A DNA stretch of 64,000 nt, taken from Lutibacter sp. Lineage in GTDB: Bacteria; Bacteroidota; Bacteroidia; Flavobacteriales; Flavobacteriaceae. Under the pieces are notes generated by a model. That model was given only the letters and a program-made list of their open reading frames with translations, was not told where the DNA came from and ran no database searches. Each line of letters begins with the position of its first letter. Position 1 is the stretch's first letter. The position numbers and the translations under genes were made by a program. Shown here in pieces: positions 54,163 to 63,759 of the stretch. The DNA lies in contig NZ_JAEINV010000005.1 of the NCBI RefSeq assembly GCF_016342705.1, positions 1-64,000 of the forward strand. Reading direction: 5' to 3'.

Positions 54163-54872
54163 TTACATGCATAACAATTGATGATGAACCATTAGCTTTA
54201 AAACAAGTGGTTAGTTATATAAATAAAACACCCTTTTTAGAATTAAAAGGCAATTTTGAAAGTCCAATTGAAGCATTTTCTTTTATTCAGGAAAACACTA
54301 TTGATTTGATTTTTATTGATATTAACATGCCTGATTTAAACGGATTAGATTTTGTAAAATCATTAAAAAATCCGCCAAAAATTATTTTCACTACGGCTTA
54401 TAGTGAATATGCTTTAGAAGGTTTTAAAGTAGATGCTTTAGATTATTTGTTAAAACCTATTGATTATGCTTCGTTTTTAAAAGCAGCCAACAAAGTCAAA
54501 GAATGGTTCGATTTAAAACAAAATGCTGCTGAAGAAATAAAAAGTAATGACGATTATTTATTCATAAAGTCTGAATATAAAATTGTACGTGTAAAATTAG
54601 ATGACATCACCTACATTGAAGGAATGCGCGAATATGTTCGAATTCATTTAACAGTTGAAAAACCAATTATGACTTTGCTAAGTATGAAGCTTTTAGAGCA
54701 ACAATTACCTTCAAGCAAGTTTATGCGTGTACACAGATCTTACATTGTTAATTTAACAAAAATCTCCACAATTGAAAGAAACAGAATTGTATTTGATAAA
54801 ACGTATATTCCTATAAGTGAACAATATAAAGATGTTTTTCACCAATTTATTGAAAAGAATTTTTTACAGTAA
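54159..54872 (+). CDS. LytTR-family response regulator
   Basis: A 237-residue regulator. The receiver (1-120) has DDEP at the N-terminus and phospho-Asp in IFIDINMPDLNG near 54. The LytTR DNA-binding domain (about 140-237) has YIEGMREYVRIHL and KFMRVHRSYIVNL. LytTR proteins bind pairs of 9-bp direct repeats about 12 bp apart, and three such pairs lie upstream of other genes in this cluster. It overlaps the kinase by four bases. Confidence 0.95.
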   Translation: MITCITIDDEPLALKQVVSYINKTPFLELKGNFESPIEAFSFIQENTIDLIFIDINMPDLNGLDFVKSLKNPPKIIFTTAYSEYALEGFKVDALDYLLKPIDYASFLKAANKVKEWFDLKQNAAEEIKSNDDYLFIKSEYKIVRVKLDDITYIEGMREYVRIHLTVEKPIMTLLSMKLLEQQLPSSKFMRVHRSYIVNLTKISTIERNRIVFDKTYIPISEQYKDVFHQFIEKNFLQ

Positions 54873-54876
54873 ATTT

Positions 54877-56088
54877 TTAATCTTCATCCGTATATTCTTC
54901 GTATAAAAAGTCGTTATACGGAAAACGAGTGATGTGAATTTTCTTTATTTCTTCAAAAACTTTTTCTTTAAACTCTTCTAAATTTTCTTTATTTAAAGCG
55001 GAAATAAACAGGCAGTTATCACCTAATTTATTCATCCAAGTTTTACGCCATTCATCTAATGTATAGTGAATTTCTGTTTTTTCAGTCACTAAATCATCGG
55101 CTTCAATAACTTCTGGTTCGTACGCATCAATTTTATTAAAAATCATCATTGTTGGTTTATCTGAACACTTAATTTCATCTAAAATTTTATTTACAGATGC
55201 AATATGATCTTCAAAACTAGCATGTGAAATATCTACAACATGTAATAATAAATCTGCCTCGCGAACCTCATCTAACGTAGATTTAAAAGATTCTACCAAT
55301 TGTGTAGGTAATTTTCTAATAAAACCAACAGTATCCGTTAACAAAAATGGAATGTTTTTTATAACTACTTTTCTAACTGTAGTATCTAACGTTGCAAACA
55401 ATTTATTTTCAGCAAAAACATCGCTTTTACTCACCACATTCATTAAGGTAGATTTTCCAACATTGGTGTAACCGACCAATGCAACACGCACCATTTTTCC
55501 ACGGTTTTTACGTTGCACGGCCATTTGCTTGTCAATTACCTTTAATTTTTCCTTCAACAAAACAATTTTTTCCCGAATAATACGTCTATCCGTTTCAATT
55601 TCAGTTTCACCAGGTCCTCTTAACCCAATTCCCCCTTTTTGTCTTTCAAGGTGTGTCCATAAACGCGTTAAACGTGGCAATAAATATTGACATTGTGCCA
55701 ATTCAACTTGCGTACGTGCATAACTAGTTTGCGCACGAGAAGCGAAAATATCTAGAATTAAATTGGTTCTATCTAACACTTTGCAATTTAACACTTTCTC
55801 TATATTTCTTAATTGACCTGAAGAAAGTTCATCATCAAATATAGCTGTTTCAATATTGTGCGTTTCCATAAAAGCTTTCACTTCATCTAACTTTCCTTTA
55901 CCAATAAATGTTTTAGGATTTGGACTTTCTAATCTTTGCACAAATCTTTTCACCGCAACTCCACCAGCAGTTAAGGTTAAAAACTCTAATTCATCTAAAT
56001 ATTCATTAGTTTTTTCTTCTGTTTGATGTTGCGTTATAATTCCTATTAAAACGGCTTCTTCAGATGTAACTTTTCTTTCTTCAATCAT
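54877..56088 (-). CDS. hflX: GTPase HflX
   Basis: A 403-residue ribosome-associated GTPase that splits stalled ribosomes in characterised bacteria. The N-terminal domain ends in GGIGLRGPGETEIETDRR. The GTPase has G1 GYTNVGKSTL, G3 DTVGF and G4 NKID. The ATG at 56088 (MIEERKVTSEEAVLIGI) is preferred over TTG at 56127, because a TATCTTTG promoter box overlaps the upstream extension. It converges on the LytTR regulator with a four-base gap. Confidence 0.95.
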   Translation of the reverse strand: MIEERKVTSEEAVLIGIITQHQTEEKTNEYLDELEFLTLTAGGVAVKRFVQRLESPNPKTFIGKGKLDEVKAFMETHNIETAIFDDELSSGQLRNIEKVLNCKVLDRTNLILDIFASRAQTSYARTQVELAQCQYLLPRLTRLWTHLERQKGGIGLRGPGETEIETDRRIIREKIVLLKEKLKVIDKQMAVQRKNRGKMVRVALVGYTNVGKSTLMNVVSKSDVFAENKLFATLDTTVRKVVIKNIPFLLTDTVGFIRKLPTQLVESFKSTLDEVREADLLLHVVDISHASFEDHIASVNKILDEIKCSDKPTMMIFNKIDAYEPEVIEADDLVTEKTEIHYTLDEWRKTWMNKLGDNCLFISALNKENLEEFKEKVFEEIKKIHITRFPYNDFLYEEYTDED

Positions 56089-56124
56089 ATTCAAAATGAA
56101 ATTTTTGTACTTAACTATTTGCTG

Positions 56125-56132
56125 CAAAGATA
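56125..56132 (-). promoter_or_regulatory. -7 box (TATCTTTG) of hflX
   Basis: An exact TAnnTTTG match on the minus strand, 36 bases before the hflX ATG at 56088. It overlaps the TTG alternative start and so supports the shorter protein. Confidence 0.55.
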
Positions 56133-56183
56133 CAATACTAATGTAAATCTAATTTTGTATTTTGGACTTTTAATATATTATTT

Positions 56184-57155
56184 ATGTTTTCATTTTTTAA
56201 ATCGGTAGGAAAAAACAAACAAGCCTATACCATTGCATTTTACAACCTTGAAAATTTGTTTGACACAAAAAAAGATCCATTAATTTTAGACGATGATTTT
56301 ACACCTAATGGAAAAAAGCATTGGAATATTAAACGATATAAAAGAAAAATAAATAAATTAAGTAATGTTATCTCTCAAATAGGAACAAAAAGGTCGTTTT
56401 TTTCACCAGCAATAATTGGTGTTGCAGAAGTTGAAAATGATATCGTTCTAAATGATTTAATACAAACAATTAATTTAAAAAATGAACATTATGGAATTGT
56501 GCACTATGATTCTCCTGATGAACGTGGAATAGATGTAGCTTTATTGTATAAAAAAGAGTTGTTTGAATTATTACATTCCGAAACCTTTACTTTAAATATT
56601 GAAAACGAATATGGTGAACGCGATTTTACTAGAGACGTACTGCTAGTAAAAGGAAATCTTAATGGTGAATTAATGCATATTTTAATAAATCATTGGCCTT
56701 CTAGAAGAAGTGGTGAAGATGTTTCTGAAGAAAAAAGAATTAAAGCAGCAGAATTGGTAACATCTATTGTGCATCAAATTAATTATGAAACAAATAATGC
56801 TAAAATAATTGTAATGGGCGATTTTAATGATGACCCAACAAACATTAGCGTTAAAAAATATTTGGTGAATGATACTTTTTACAATCCAATGGAACGTTTA
56901 ATAAGTACTGGACACGGAACCTTAAATTACCAAAAGAAATGGCATTTGTTTGATCAAATTATTTTTACAAAAAACTTTATTGAAATTGAAGAAAATAAAC
57001 ACTCCTTTAAATATGCAGAAGTTTTTGATGAACATTTTTTAAAAGAATGGAAAGGAAAATATAAAGGAAATCCGTTTAGAACATATATAGGAAAATGGTA
57101 TCAAGGAGGTATTAGCGATCATTTTCCTGTTTATGTGTATTTAAAAAAGAACTAA
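56184..57155 (+). CDS. Endonuclease/exonuclease/phosphatase-family protein without signal peptide
   Basis: A 323-residue EEP-fold hydrolase. IAFYNLENLFDTKKDP, IIGVAEVEND (metal Glu), INHWPSRRSGE, VMGDFNDDP and GISDHFPVYVYL supply the family's metal and catalytic residues. Such enzymes cleave phosphodiester bonds in DNA, RNA or lipids. The N-terminus (MFSFFKSVGKNKQAYTIAFYN) has no signal peptide, unlike the homologous protein at 62703-63752. It is the first of two paralogues around a TonB receptor locus. Confidence 0.9.
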   Translation: MFSFFKSVGKNKQAYTIAFYNLENLFDTKKDPLILDDDFTPNGKKHWNIKRYKRKINKLSNVISQIGTKRSFFSPAIIGVAEVENDIVLNDLIQTINLKNEHYGIVHYDSPDERGIDVALLYKKELFELLHSETFTLNIENEYGERDFTRDVLLVKGNLNGELMHILINHWPSRRSGEDVSEEKRIKAAELVTSIVHQINYETNNAKIIVMGDFNDDPTNISVKKYLVNDTFYNPMERLISTGHGTLNYQKKWHLFDQIIFTKNFIEIEENKHSFKYAEVFDEHFLKEWKGKYKGNPFRTYIGKWYQGGISDHFPVYVYLKKN

Positions 57156-57167
57156 TATTTCTTAAAA

Positions 57168-57198
57168 AAAAAACTCAAGCACTAGGCTTGAGTTTTTT
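57168..57198. terminator. Bidirectional intrinsic terminator
   Basis: AAAAAACTCAAGC-actag-GCTTGAGTTTTTT lies between the convergent EEP gene (+) and small exported protein gene (-). The A and T runs on both sides allow termination in both directions. Confidence 0.85.
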
Positions 57199-57217
57199 CA
57201 TTACTATTTTTGGTTAT

Positions 57218-57553
57218 TTAATATTTGGTTACTACGTTAATTGGCATTGTATATTCTCTATTTACTCTACCTGGTTTATCAAATTTTTTGTGATTTAATT
57301 GTTCACGAATAAATTTTAAAATATTTTCATTCATTGAATCAACTTTTAAAACAATAATTTCTCCCTCTGTATTAAAAGTAAATGTAATATTTACATAAGA
57401 GTTTTGTTCAAAAGAAAGCTCAGAAGAATCAAAAAGTTCAACAATTTGTTTTCTGATTTCATCTTTTGATACGTTTGGAGTTTCAATATTGTTAGCAAAT
57501 AAACCTATAGTTCCTATTGCAAATGCTACTAAAAATAATTTTACGTTTTTCAT
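57218..57553 (-). CDS. Small exported protein, TonB C-terminal-like
   Basis: A 111-residue protein with signal peptide MKNVKLFLVAFAIGTIGLFAN. The mature part has a short beta-alpha pattern, VNITFTFNTEGEIIVLKVDSMNENILKFIREQLNHKKF, that recalls the TonB C-terminal/secretin-and-TonB short fold. It lacks the TonB membrane anchor and Pro-rich rod, so it is not a complete TonB. Similar small periplasmic proteins are common in flavobacteria. Function is unknown. Confidence 0.7.
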   Translation of the reverse strand: MKNVKLFLVAFAIGTIGLFANNIETPNVSKDEIRKQIVELFDSSELSFEQNSYVNITFTFNTEGEIIVLKVDSMNENILKFIREQLNHKKFDKPGRVNREYTMPINVVTKY

Positions 57554-57592
57554 ACTATTTAGCTTTAATTTTTATGTCTAATTTTTATACTT

Positions 57593-57600
57593 CAAATTTA
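57593..57600 (-). promoter_or_regulatory. -7 box (TAAATTTG) of the small exported protein gene
   Basis: An exact TAnnTTTG match on the minus strand, 39 bases before the ATG at 57553. The rest of the gap to 57745 is AT-rich with only a weak 5-bp hairpin. Confidence 0.5.
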
Positions 57601-57744
57601 CGACTAAAAAGGCTTATTTTTAAGCTAAGGTTAGATTTGCTACTTTTGAAATGATTTTTCACCAGTATTACATTATTCGCAATTTATAGATATTTTTTAT
57701 ATTCTATTTTACGTTTTGTTAGTTTTTTTGTACATTTTTTTACA

Positions 57745-59811
57745 CTATCTTAAATTTGGAGAGAAGTCATTTGGTGCAATTTTCGGCGAATTTGGGTAAG
57801 AAATCAAATTATTTGCTGCATCTGAATAAACTGTCCATTCACTAATTTCAAAGACAGAATTTGGCTCAATTATATCTAAATTTCTTACAGCCCTTCCATC
57901 CAAATATTCCCAATTTGTTCCATTTCCATCCTCACCTATTACACCATATATATCTATTGTTGCACCAGAGTTATCCACCAACTCATAAACATCATCACCA
58001 TTTCCGGAAATATATGTAGATTCAATTTCAGGAATGTCATTAAATACCGTTTTATAATCTGAATTTGCAATTATCACAAAACCGCCTGCTGAAATGGTAA
58101 TTCCATTTAAATCAATAGCACCGCTTGATACATTCACTGATCCATTTACATATTTATTCAACTTCCATCCTGATAAATTAATTTCCGAATCTCCAGCATT
58201 AAATAGCTCTACAAATCGAGCAGACACATTATTAATAGGATCAGCAACTTCAGTAATCATTATTTTTGGAATAATTACTTCGCAAACTTCATAAGCTGCT
58301 TCAAATTGAACATCATCAACCGATCTAATTTCTATATTTTCACCTAAAACACCAACAATTGAGCCGTGACCTTTTGGGAATAATTGATTTGCAAAATTTG
58401 CATTACCATTAGTAAAAACAATTAATTTAAATGATTCTCCACAAGTTTCCAAAGTTCTACTTCCATCATTATCTCCAGTAAAAAATGCAAATGCTTTGCC
58501 TAGTTCATTTTGAACCAATTGCACATCTGTTACTTTTACCAATGTATTTTGATATTGTTCATTTAAAATATCTGAAATATTAATTTCTGTTGGAAGAATA
58601 GCTTTATTTTCTCCACTATTATAAATAAAACTTCCAATTGCTTCGGTTTCAATGGCTGCAATTTTTGTTCCATTCGGATAACCCACTGTTAAAACGCCAT
58701 CAACTTTGGTCATATATAACTTGTTCAGTTTTACAAAAACCTTATCGCCAATTTCGAATTGCTCAAAAATAGCATCATTATCCATTAAAATAGTAATTCC
58801 TGCAGTTGGATTTTCAACCTTATCTTGAATTACTAATTTCTTTTCAAAGCTCCCATTCAAATCACTTGAAACCACATAACCTTCCACAATATAGTCTGTT
58901 GAAACACCAAATTCAATCATTGCTCCGGTGTACATCGCTTTTATTTCTGAAATTGTTTTTGTTGGAGTTAACACATTTGAATAATCACAACGTGGCTGCG
59001 TTAATTGAACATCATCTGTATCTCTTAAATACAATTGATAATCTTCATAATAATTACTAAAAATAGCAACAACACTTCCTTTTCCTTCTGGTAATAGTTC
59101 ATCTTTAAATTTTGAATAGCCGCTATTTCTAACAATTACCTCATCAACCAAATTACAATTGTTATCAAAACTTTCTAAAACTCTATTTACAGTAGCTGTA
59201 TTACCAACATTTCCGTAAGCTTGACCAATATCGACTGTTTTAAATTGTATGTTTTCAATTTCAACTAACATTTCTAACATACTTTCATTCAACTCATTAA
59301 TGATAACTTTTTTAGGAACAATAGCAGCAACTTCACAAGAGCGAATAATGTAATTATTTATTTCATAGCTTGAAATTCTACCTAATTCTCCCGCAACTGC
59401 TTTCCCAATTTGAACACTTCCAAAACTATAACCAACAGCTAAACCTTTTAGTTTTACATAAATTTTTCTACCAACTTCATACTTTGCGTATAAATTGGTT
59501 TCATCAATAGAGATTTTTATTGCTGATGTTGGGTTTTCTGGCTTATCTTGAATTGAAATTGATTTATAAATATTACCAGATTTATCGCTAGAAACTACAT
59601 AACCTTCAATTATTACATCATTTTCAATTACTGTTGCGCCGCCAAAAGTGTACATGTCTTTTACTTGGGAAATGGTATTTGTAACTTGCAATAGAGGCTC
59701 ATCACAATCTACATTTGGAGTTGAAAAGTCCTGGTCTTTAACACAACCTGCAAAAACACTAATTAAGAGTACTAATGAAGTTGTAAATTTTATAGTTTTA
59801 TTATTTTTCAT
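57745..59811 (-). CDS. DUF5689 (two copies) + lamin-tail-domain lipoprotein
   Basis: A 688-residue lipoprotein with lipobox FAGC (Cys23). Two tandem DUF5689 copies (about 38-265 and 275-505) share ISxxKxMYT, IxEGYVVSSD, QDKxENPT and a VKLxxL end. They look OB-fold-like. A lamin-tail domain (about 512-688) has ITEVADPIN, VELFNAGDSEINLSGWKL and GDDVYELVDNSG. Lamin-tail and OB-like modules accompany EEP nucleases in single-chain extracellular DNases. Here they form a separate surface lipoprotein, 13 bases downstream of the TonB receptor gene. It probably binds the ligand for that receptor. Confidence 0.88.
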   Translation of the reverse strand: MKNNKTIKFTTSLVLLISVFAGCVKDQDFSTPNVDCDEPLLQVTNTISQVKDMYTFGGATVIENDVIIEGYVVSSDKSGNIYKSISIQDKPENPTSAIKISIDETNLYAKYEVGRKIYVKLKGLAVGYSFGSVQIGKAVAGELGRISSYEINNYIIRSCEVAAIVPKKVIINELNESMLEMLVEIENIQFKTVDIGQAYGNVGNTATVNRVLESFDNNCNLVDEVIVRNSGYSKFKDELLPEGKGSVVAIFSNYYEDYQLYLRDTDDVQLTQPRCDYSNVLTPTKTISEIKAMYTGAMIEFGVSTDYIVEGYVVSSDLNGSFEKKLVIQDKVENPTAGITILMDNDAIFEQFEIGDKVFVKLNKLYMTKVDGVLTVGYPNGTKIAAIETEAIGSFIYNSGENKAILPTEINISDILNEQYQNTLVKVTDVQLVQNELGKAFAFFTGDNDGSRTLETCGESFKLIVFTNGNANFANQLFPKGHGSIVGVLGENIEIRSVDDVQFEAAYEVCEVIIPKIMITEVADPINNVSARFVELFNAGDSEINLSGWKLNKYVNGSVNVSSGAIDLNGITISAGGFVIIANSDYKTVFNDIPEIESTYISGNGDDVYELVDNSGATIDIYGVIGEDGNGTNWEYLDGRAVRNLDIIEPNSVFEISEWTVYSDAANNLISYPNSPKIAPNDFSPNLR

Positions 59812-59824
59812 TGCTAATTATTTT

Positions 59825-62578
59825 TTAAAATCTTAGATATACGTTTAAATAATATGAGGTTTTATTGCCATACCAATATTTAGGTCCAAAAATCGGCTTG
59901 TTTAATTGTTTGTCTTCTTTAAACTCTGGATAATTAGATTTTCTGGATTGTTCAAAACCTCCAGTTTTGTACAATTCACCTAAAACATTGTTTATTCCAG
60001 CAAAAAAACCAACATATTTATTATCAATTCTCCAAGATTTTCCTCCAACAACATCCAACAAAAAGGCATCATCAAATTTTTCTTGAACCAATAAATCATC
60101 TACTTGTTTTTGAGTGATTTCCAATCCTGTTTCATCATCTAAAAATGGAACACCATCCGCATCTATATAAAAATTATCTGTGCGTAATAATGGCGAAATA
60201 TCTAAATAGTTGTTGCTTAAAAAACTTCCATTTACCTGAAACCACCAATATGCCGGATCTCTATATTCAAAAGCTAAAGAATAGGCTCTTTGTGGCGTTC
60301 CTGAAACTCTATAATCTTTTAAATACGCCGTTCCAAAATCACTATCTTCATTAATTAAACTTTCTGATTGAATGTATAAATGCGGATTGTTATTATATGT
60401 GAATTGACCGAAAGAGCCAGAACCTAATAATTTTATAGTTGCTGTAACTTGGTACTCTAAACTTAACTCGGCACCGATATTTAATTTATCTACACCTGTT
60501 GTAATTTCATTAACAAAATCTGCCTGATCACCTAACAATCCTTCAGCAAAAAAGAAGGACGTTTCAATGGCATCGCTAAACTTTGTGTAATATGTTGTTA
60601 ATCTCGATTGAAATTTTGGGGATCTAAAAATATAACTAACATCACCAGTTACAATTTTCTCACTAGTTAATTCTGGCGTAATATTATTGTTAACTCTTGA
60701 ATTTGAAAAAGTAGTTCTAATACTTGGAGCGTTTGATATAAACGCGCCATTTACATTAAATAAATGCCTACCTGTTAATTTATAAGTAAAACCAGCTTTT
60801 GCACTAACATCAAAAAAAGATTGTTGCTCACCTTTACCATAAGAATTATTAAAATACGTTCCGTTTTTATACAATCCTTCACGTTGATAACTAGTTGATT
60901 TAAAGCTAATACCAGCAAAATAATCTACTTTTCTATTTACAACTTGTATTTGGGCAAATACACCAGTAACACTCCCATTAATTAAATAATCATATTGAAA
61001 TTTGTCGCCTTTACCAACAATTCTATTTGGGTTATTTAAATCGTTTTGTTGTGCATCACCAATAGCGTATTGATCTAAATCAACAAAACCTTCGCTCCCC
61101 AATAAATCTAACATTTTACCGTAATTTTTCGAAGTTAAATTGGTGTAATTAACTCCTGCATTTAGAATACTATTATTTTTTAAATTGGTATTTAACACCG
61201 AGTTAAATGTAAGCTGGGTGTCGTCTACTCTGTCTTCATATAAGTAATACAATGCATTGCTTTTATTTGCATTCAGCTGGTAAATTTCTTCCCAATTAAT
61301 TTGTCCGTTATTTATAAAATTTTGTTCGGACAAATACGCATTGGCGTAATCTAAATTATCTTCATAACGCAAATAACTACTTGGTAAATTTTTCCAATAC
61401 GTTGGATCTGGATTTGGTGCGTTTGAATATCCTAAACGGCTGTTCCCAATATGCCCAAATTGATACGCAACAGTTGATTTAATTGTGGTGTTTTCCTTTT
61501 CATAATAATGAGTTAGCATAACAATTGGCTCAATTACTTCCTTTATTCTGGAATTTCGCTTATCACCTTCCTGATTTCCCCAATAAGCATTGTATTGATA
61601 TCCTTTTAAATCAAACACCTCTTGTGTGTTTGGTGAAGATTTCCCTCTGCGGTTTGGTGAAGTAAATGCTGTTAAATTTAAACTATGATTGTTATTCAAC
61701 TTTTTTTCAACAGCTAAAAATGCAGCCCAAGCATTGTACGTTGTTCCTTCAAAATAACCTTCATCTGCAAATCTTCTTGAAGCCGAAACAGCAAAAGCCC
61801 AGTTCTTTTTATTAAGATCTGTTGCATAATTTGCCATAATTCTTCCCGTATAACTCTTGTTAGTTGCCGCTGTAGAAACTTTACCTCCTGCTTTATAATC
61901 TGATACTCGTGTTGTAAAATTGGTTGTTCCTAAAACATTTCCAAAAGAATGATCGGACGCTGCCAATCCGTTTGAAAATTCTTGATTTCTAAAAACATCG
62001 TTTAATCCACCCCAATTTCCCCATTGTGGTCTTCCATCGTACAGTTTATTCATTTCAATTCCATTAATTGAAATAACTCCATAGCTAGAATCGTACCCAC
62101 GAACTTTAAACCACGCCTGGCTGAAATTAAAAGCTGCTGCTCTTAAAAATGCGTCTTTTGATGATTGAAAAAGACCTGCAATATTATCCGAACTACGCTC
62201 ACCATCATCTAATAAATCATCATCAGACAATAAAATAATGCTCGATTCCTGGATTTCTTCAAATAATTGCTGCAAATAAATTGCACCTAAATCATACGCT
62301 GTTGTATTTGAAATAGTTATAGGTATCTTTTGGTTTTCAAATCCTTTAAAAGAAATTTCAATAATATAATTTCCTTTTGGAATGTTTTCAAAAATAAATA
62401 ACCCTTTGTTATTTGATTGAATAAAAAAAGAAGTGTTTAAAATTTTCACTGCTACTCCATCCAATTCCTTTTTAGAATTGTAATCATACACAACACCTTT
62501 TAATGTTGAGCTGTTTTGTGCCGATAAATTAAGAATACAGAAAATTAAAACACTAGCAGTAAATACTAAATGTTTCAT
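59825..62578 (-). CDS. TonB-dependent outer-membrane receptor
   Basis: A 917-residue receptor. The signal peptide (MKHLVFTASVLIFCILNLSAQ) is followed by a CarboxypepD_reg-like beta-sandwich (about 24-108), a plug with FKVRGYDSSYGVISINGIEMN, and a 22-stranded barrel ending in aromatic Phe (YLNVYLRF). The ATG at 62578 is chosen. TTG at 62584 adds two residues. It is coupled with the DUF5689 lipoprotein, as SusC-like receptors are with their surface partners. The ligand is inferred to be nucleic acid or its products from the neighbouring nucleases. Confidence 0.93.
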   Translation of the reverse strand: MKHLVFTASVLIFCILNLSAQNSSTLKGVVYDYNSKKELDGVAVKILNTSFFIQSNNKGLFIFENIPKGNYIIEISFKGFENQKIPITISNTTAYDLGAIYLQQLFEEIQESSIILLSDDDLLDDGERSSDNIAGLFQSSKDAFLRAAAFNFSQAWFKVRGYDSSYGVISINGIEMNKLYDGRPQWGNWGGLNDVFRNQEFSNGLAASDHSFGNVLGTTNFTTRVSDYKAGGKVSTAATNKSYTGRIMANYATDLNKKNWAFAVSASRRFADEGYFEGTTYNAWAAFLAVEKKLNNNHSLNLTAFTSPNRRGKSSPNTQEVFDLKGYQYNAYWGNQEGDKRNSRIKEVIEPIVMLTHYYEKENTTIKSTVAYQFGHIGNSRLGYSNAPNPDPTYWKNLPSSYLRYEDNLDYANAYLSEQNFINNGQINWEEIYQLNANKSNALYYLYEDRVDDTQLTFNSVLNTNLKNNSILNAGVNYTNLTSKNYGKMLDLLGSEGFVDLDQYAIGDAQQNDLNNPNRIVGKGDKFQYDYLINGSVTGVFAQIQVVNRKVDYFAGISFKSTSYQREGLYKNGTYFNNSYGKGEQQSFFDVSAKAGFTYKLTGRHLFNVNGAFISNAPSIRTTFSNSRVNNNITPELTSEKIVTGDVSYIFRSPKFQSRLTTYYTKFSDAIETSFFFAEGLLGDQADFVNEITTGVDKLNIGAELSLEYQVTATIKLLGSGSFGQFTYNNNPHLYIQSESLINEDSDFGTAYLKDYRVSGTPQRAYSLAFEYRDPAYWWFQVNGSFLSNNYLDISPLLRTDNFYIDADGVPFLDDETGLEITQKQVDDLLVQEKFDDAFLLDVVGGKSWRIDNKYVGFFAGINNVLGELYKTGGFEQSRKSNYPEFKEDKQLNKPIFGPKYWYGNKTSYYLNVYLRF

Positions 62579-62702
62579 ATACAATTTTTTTCGAAAATAA
62601 CTATTTTTTATTTTTTTTCCAAATTGAATTTTTATAAACTGATGCCAAAAACTTGTTCTAAATCAATCTTTGTTTGTAAATTTAGGCCCCAAAAAAGTAT
62701 AT

Positions 62703-63752
62703 ATGAAAATTTTTAGCTTCCTCCTTGCATTTATTTTATTAACATCAAATTCAATTTTTAGTCAAAAAAGTTATGATATAAAGACTATTGCTTTTTACAA
62801 TTTGGAAAATCTTTTTGACACAGAAAATGACACGCTGATTAATGATGAAGCAAGTCCTATCATGGAAATTAAAGAAAATAGAACAGAAATTTATCAGAAA
62901 AAATTAAATAATATGGCTAAAGTTCTTTCTGAAATTGGCACAGATGAAGCTAAAAATAGCCCAGTAATTATTGGTGTTGCAGAAATAGAAAATAGAAAAG
63001 TGTTAGAAGATTTAATTGCTACTGATTATTTGAAATCTAAAAAATACAGCATCATACATTACGATTCTCCAGATTTAAGAGGAATTGATGTTGGCTTTTT
63101 ATATCAGCCGAATTTTTTTAGACCCATTCATCATGAAACTTTTGAATTAAAACTATGGGAAGAAAACGGAATGAGAATTTACACAAGAGATCAATTATTA
63201 GTTTCTGGTTATTTAGGTGATGAATTGATTCATATTATTGTAAACCACTGGCCATCTAGACGAGGAGGAGAAGAAAAAAGTCGACCAACAAGAGAAAAAG
63301 CAGCTTATTTAAACACTCAAATAATTGAGCAAATTAAACTAACAGATCCAACCCCGAAAGTAATTATTATGGGTGATTTAAATGATGACCCAATTAATAC
63401 AAGTTTAAAAGAAGTATTAAAAACTAAAGCAATAAAAGCCGAAGTTAATGAAGGAGATATTTACAACCCTATGGAAGATATATTTAGCCGTGGACAAAAC
63501 ACCTTAGTTTATCGCGATCAAATAAATTTATTTGACCAAATTATGTTCACCTCTCCATTGTTAACAACTACAAAAGATTATAGTACCTATAAAATGTACA
63601 AAGCAAATGTATTCAATCCTCAATATTTAACAACCCAAACAGGTAAATATAAAGGATATCCATTTAGAAGCTGGAGTTATAGCGGATTTACTGATGGTTA
63701 CAGCGATCATTACCCTGTGTATATTTATTTAATCAAAGAAACTACCGAATAA
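62703..63752 (+). CDS. Secreted endonuclease/exonuclease/phosphatase-family protein
   Basis: A 349-residue EEP-fold hydrolase homologous to the one at 56184. It has signal peptide MKIFSFLLAFILLTSNSIFSQ, then IAFYNLENLFDTEND, IIGVAEIENRK, VNHWPSRRGGEEKS, IMGDLNDDP and GYSDHYPVYIYL. The exported form fits the receptor locus as an extracellular or periplasmic nuclease. ATG 62703 is used, because the TTG-extended reading back to 62670 would mask the signal peptide. It diverges from the TonB receptor. Confidence 0.92.
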   Translation: MKIFSFLLAFILLTSNSIFSQKSYDIKTIAFYNLENLFDTENDTLINDEASPIMEIKENRTEIYQKKLNNMAKVLSEIGTDEAKNSPVIIGVAEIENRKVLEDLIATDYLKSKKYSIIHYDSPDLRGIDVGFLYQPNFFRPIHHETFELKLWEENGMRIYTRDQLLVSGYLGDELIHIIVNHWPSRRGGEEKSRPTREKAAYLNTQIIEQIKLTDPTPKVIIMGDLNDDPINTSLKEVLKTKAIKAEVNEGDIYNPMEDIFSRGQNTLVYRDQINLFDQIMFTSPLLTTTKDYSTYKMYKANVFNPQYLTTQTGKYKGYPFRSWSYSGFTDGYSDHYPVYIYLIKETTE

Positions 63753-63759
63753 ATTTAGG

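Noticed and set aside
57601-57625. Hairpin GCTTA/TAAGC as terminator of the DUF5689 gene
   Set aside because: The stem is only five base pairs and lies about 120 bases beyond the stop. Too weak to call.
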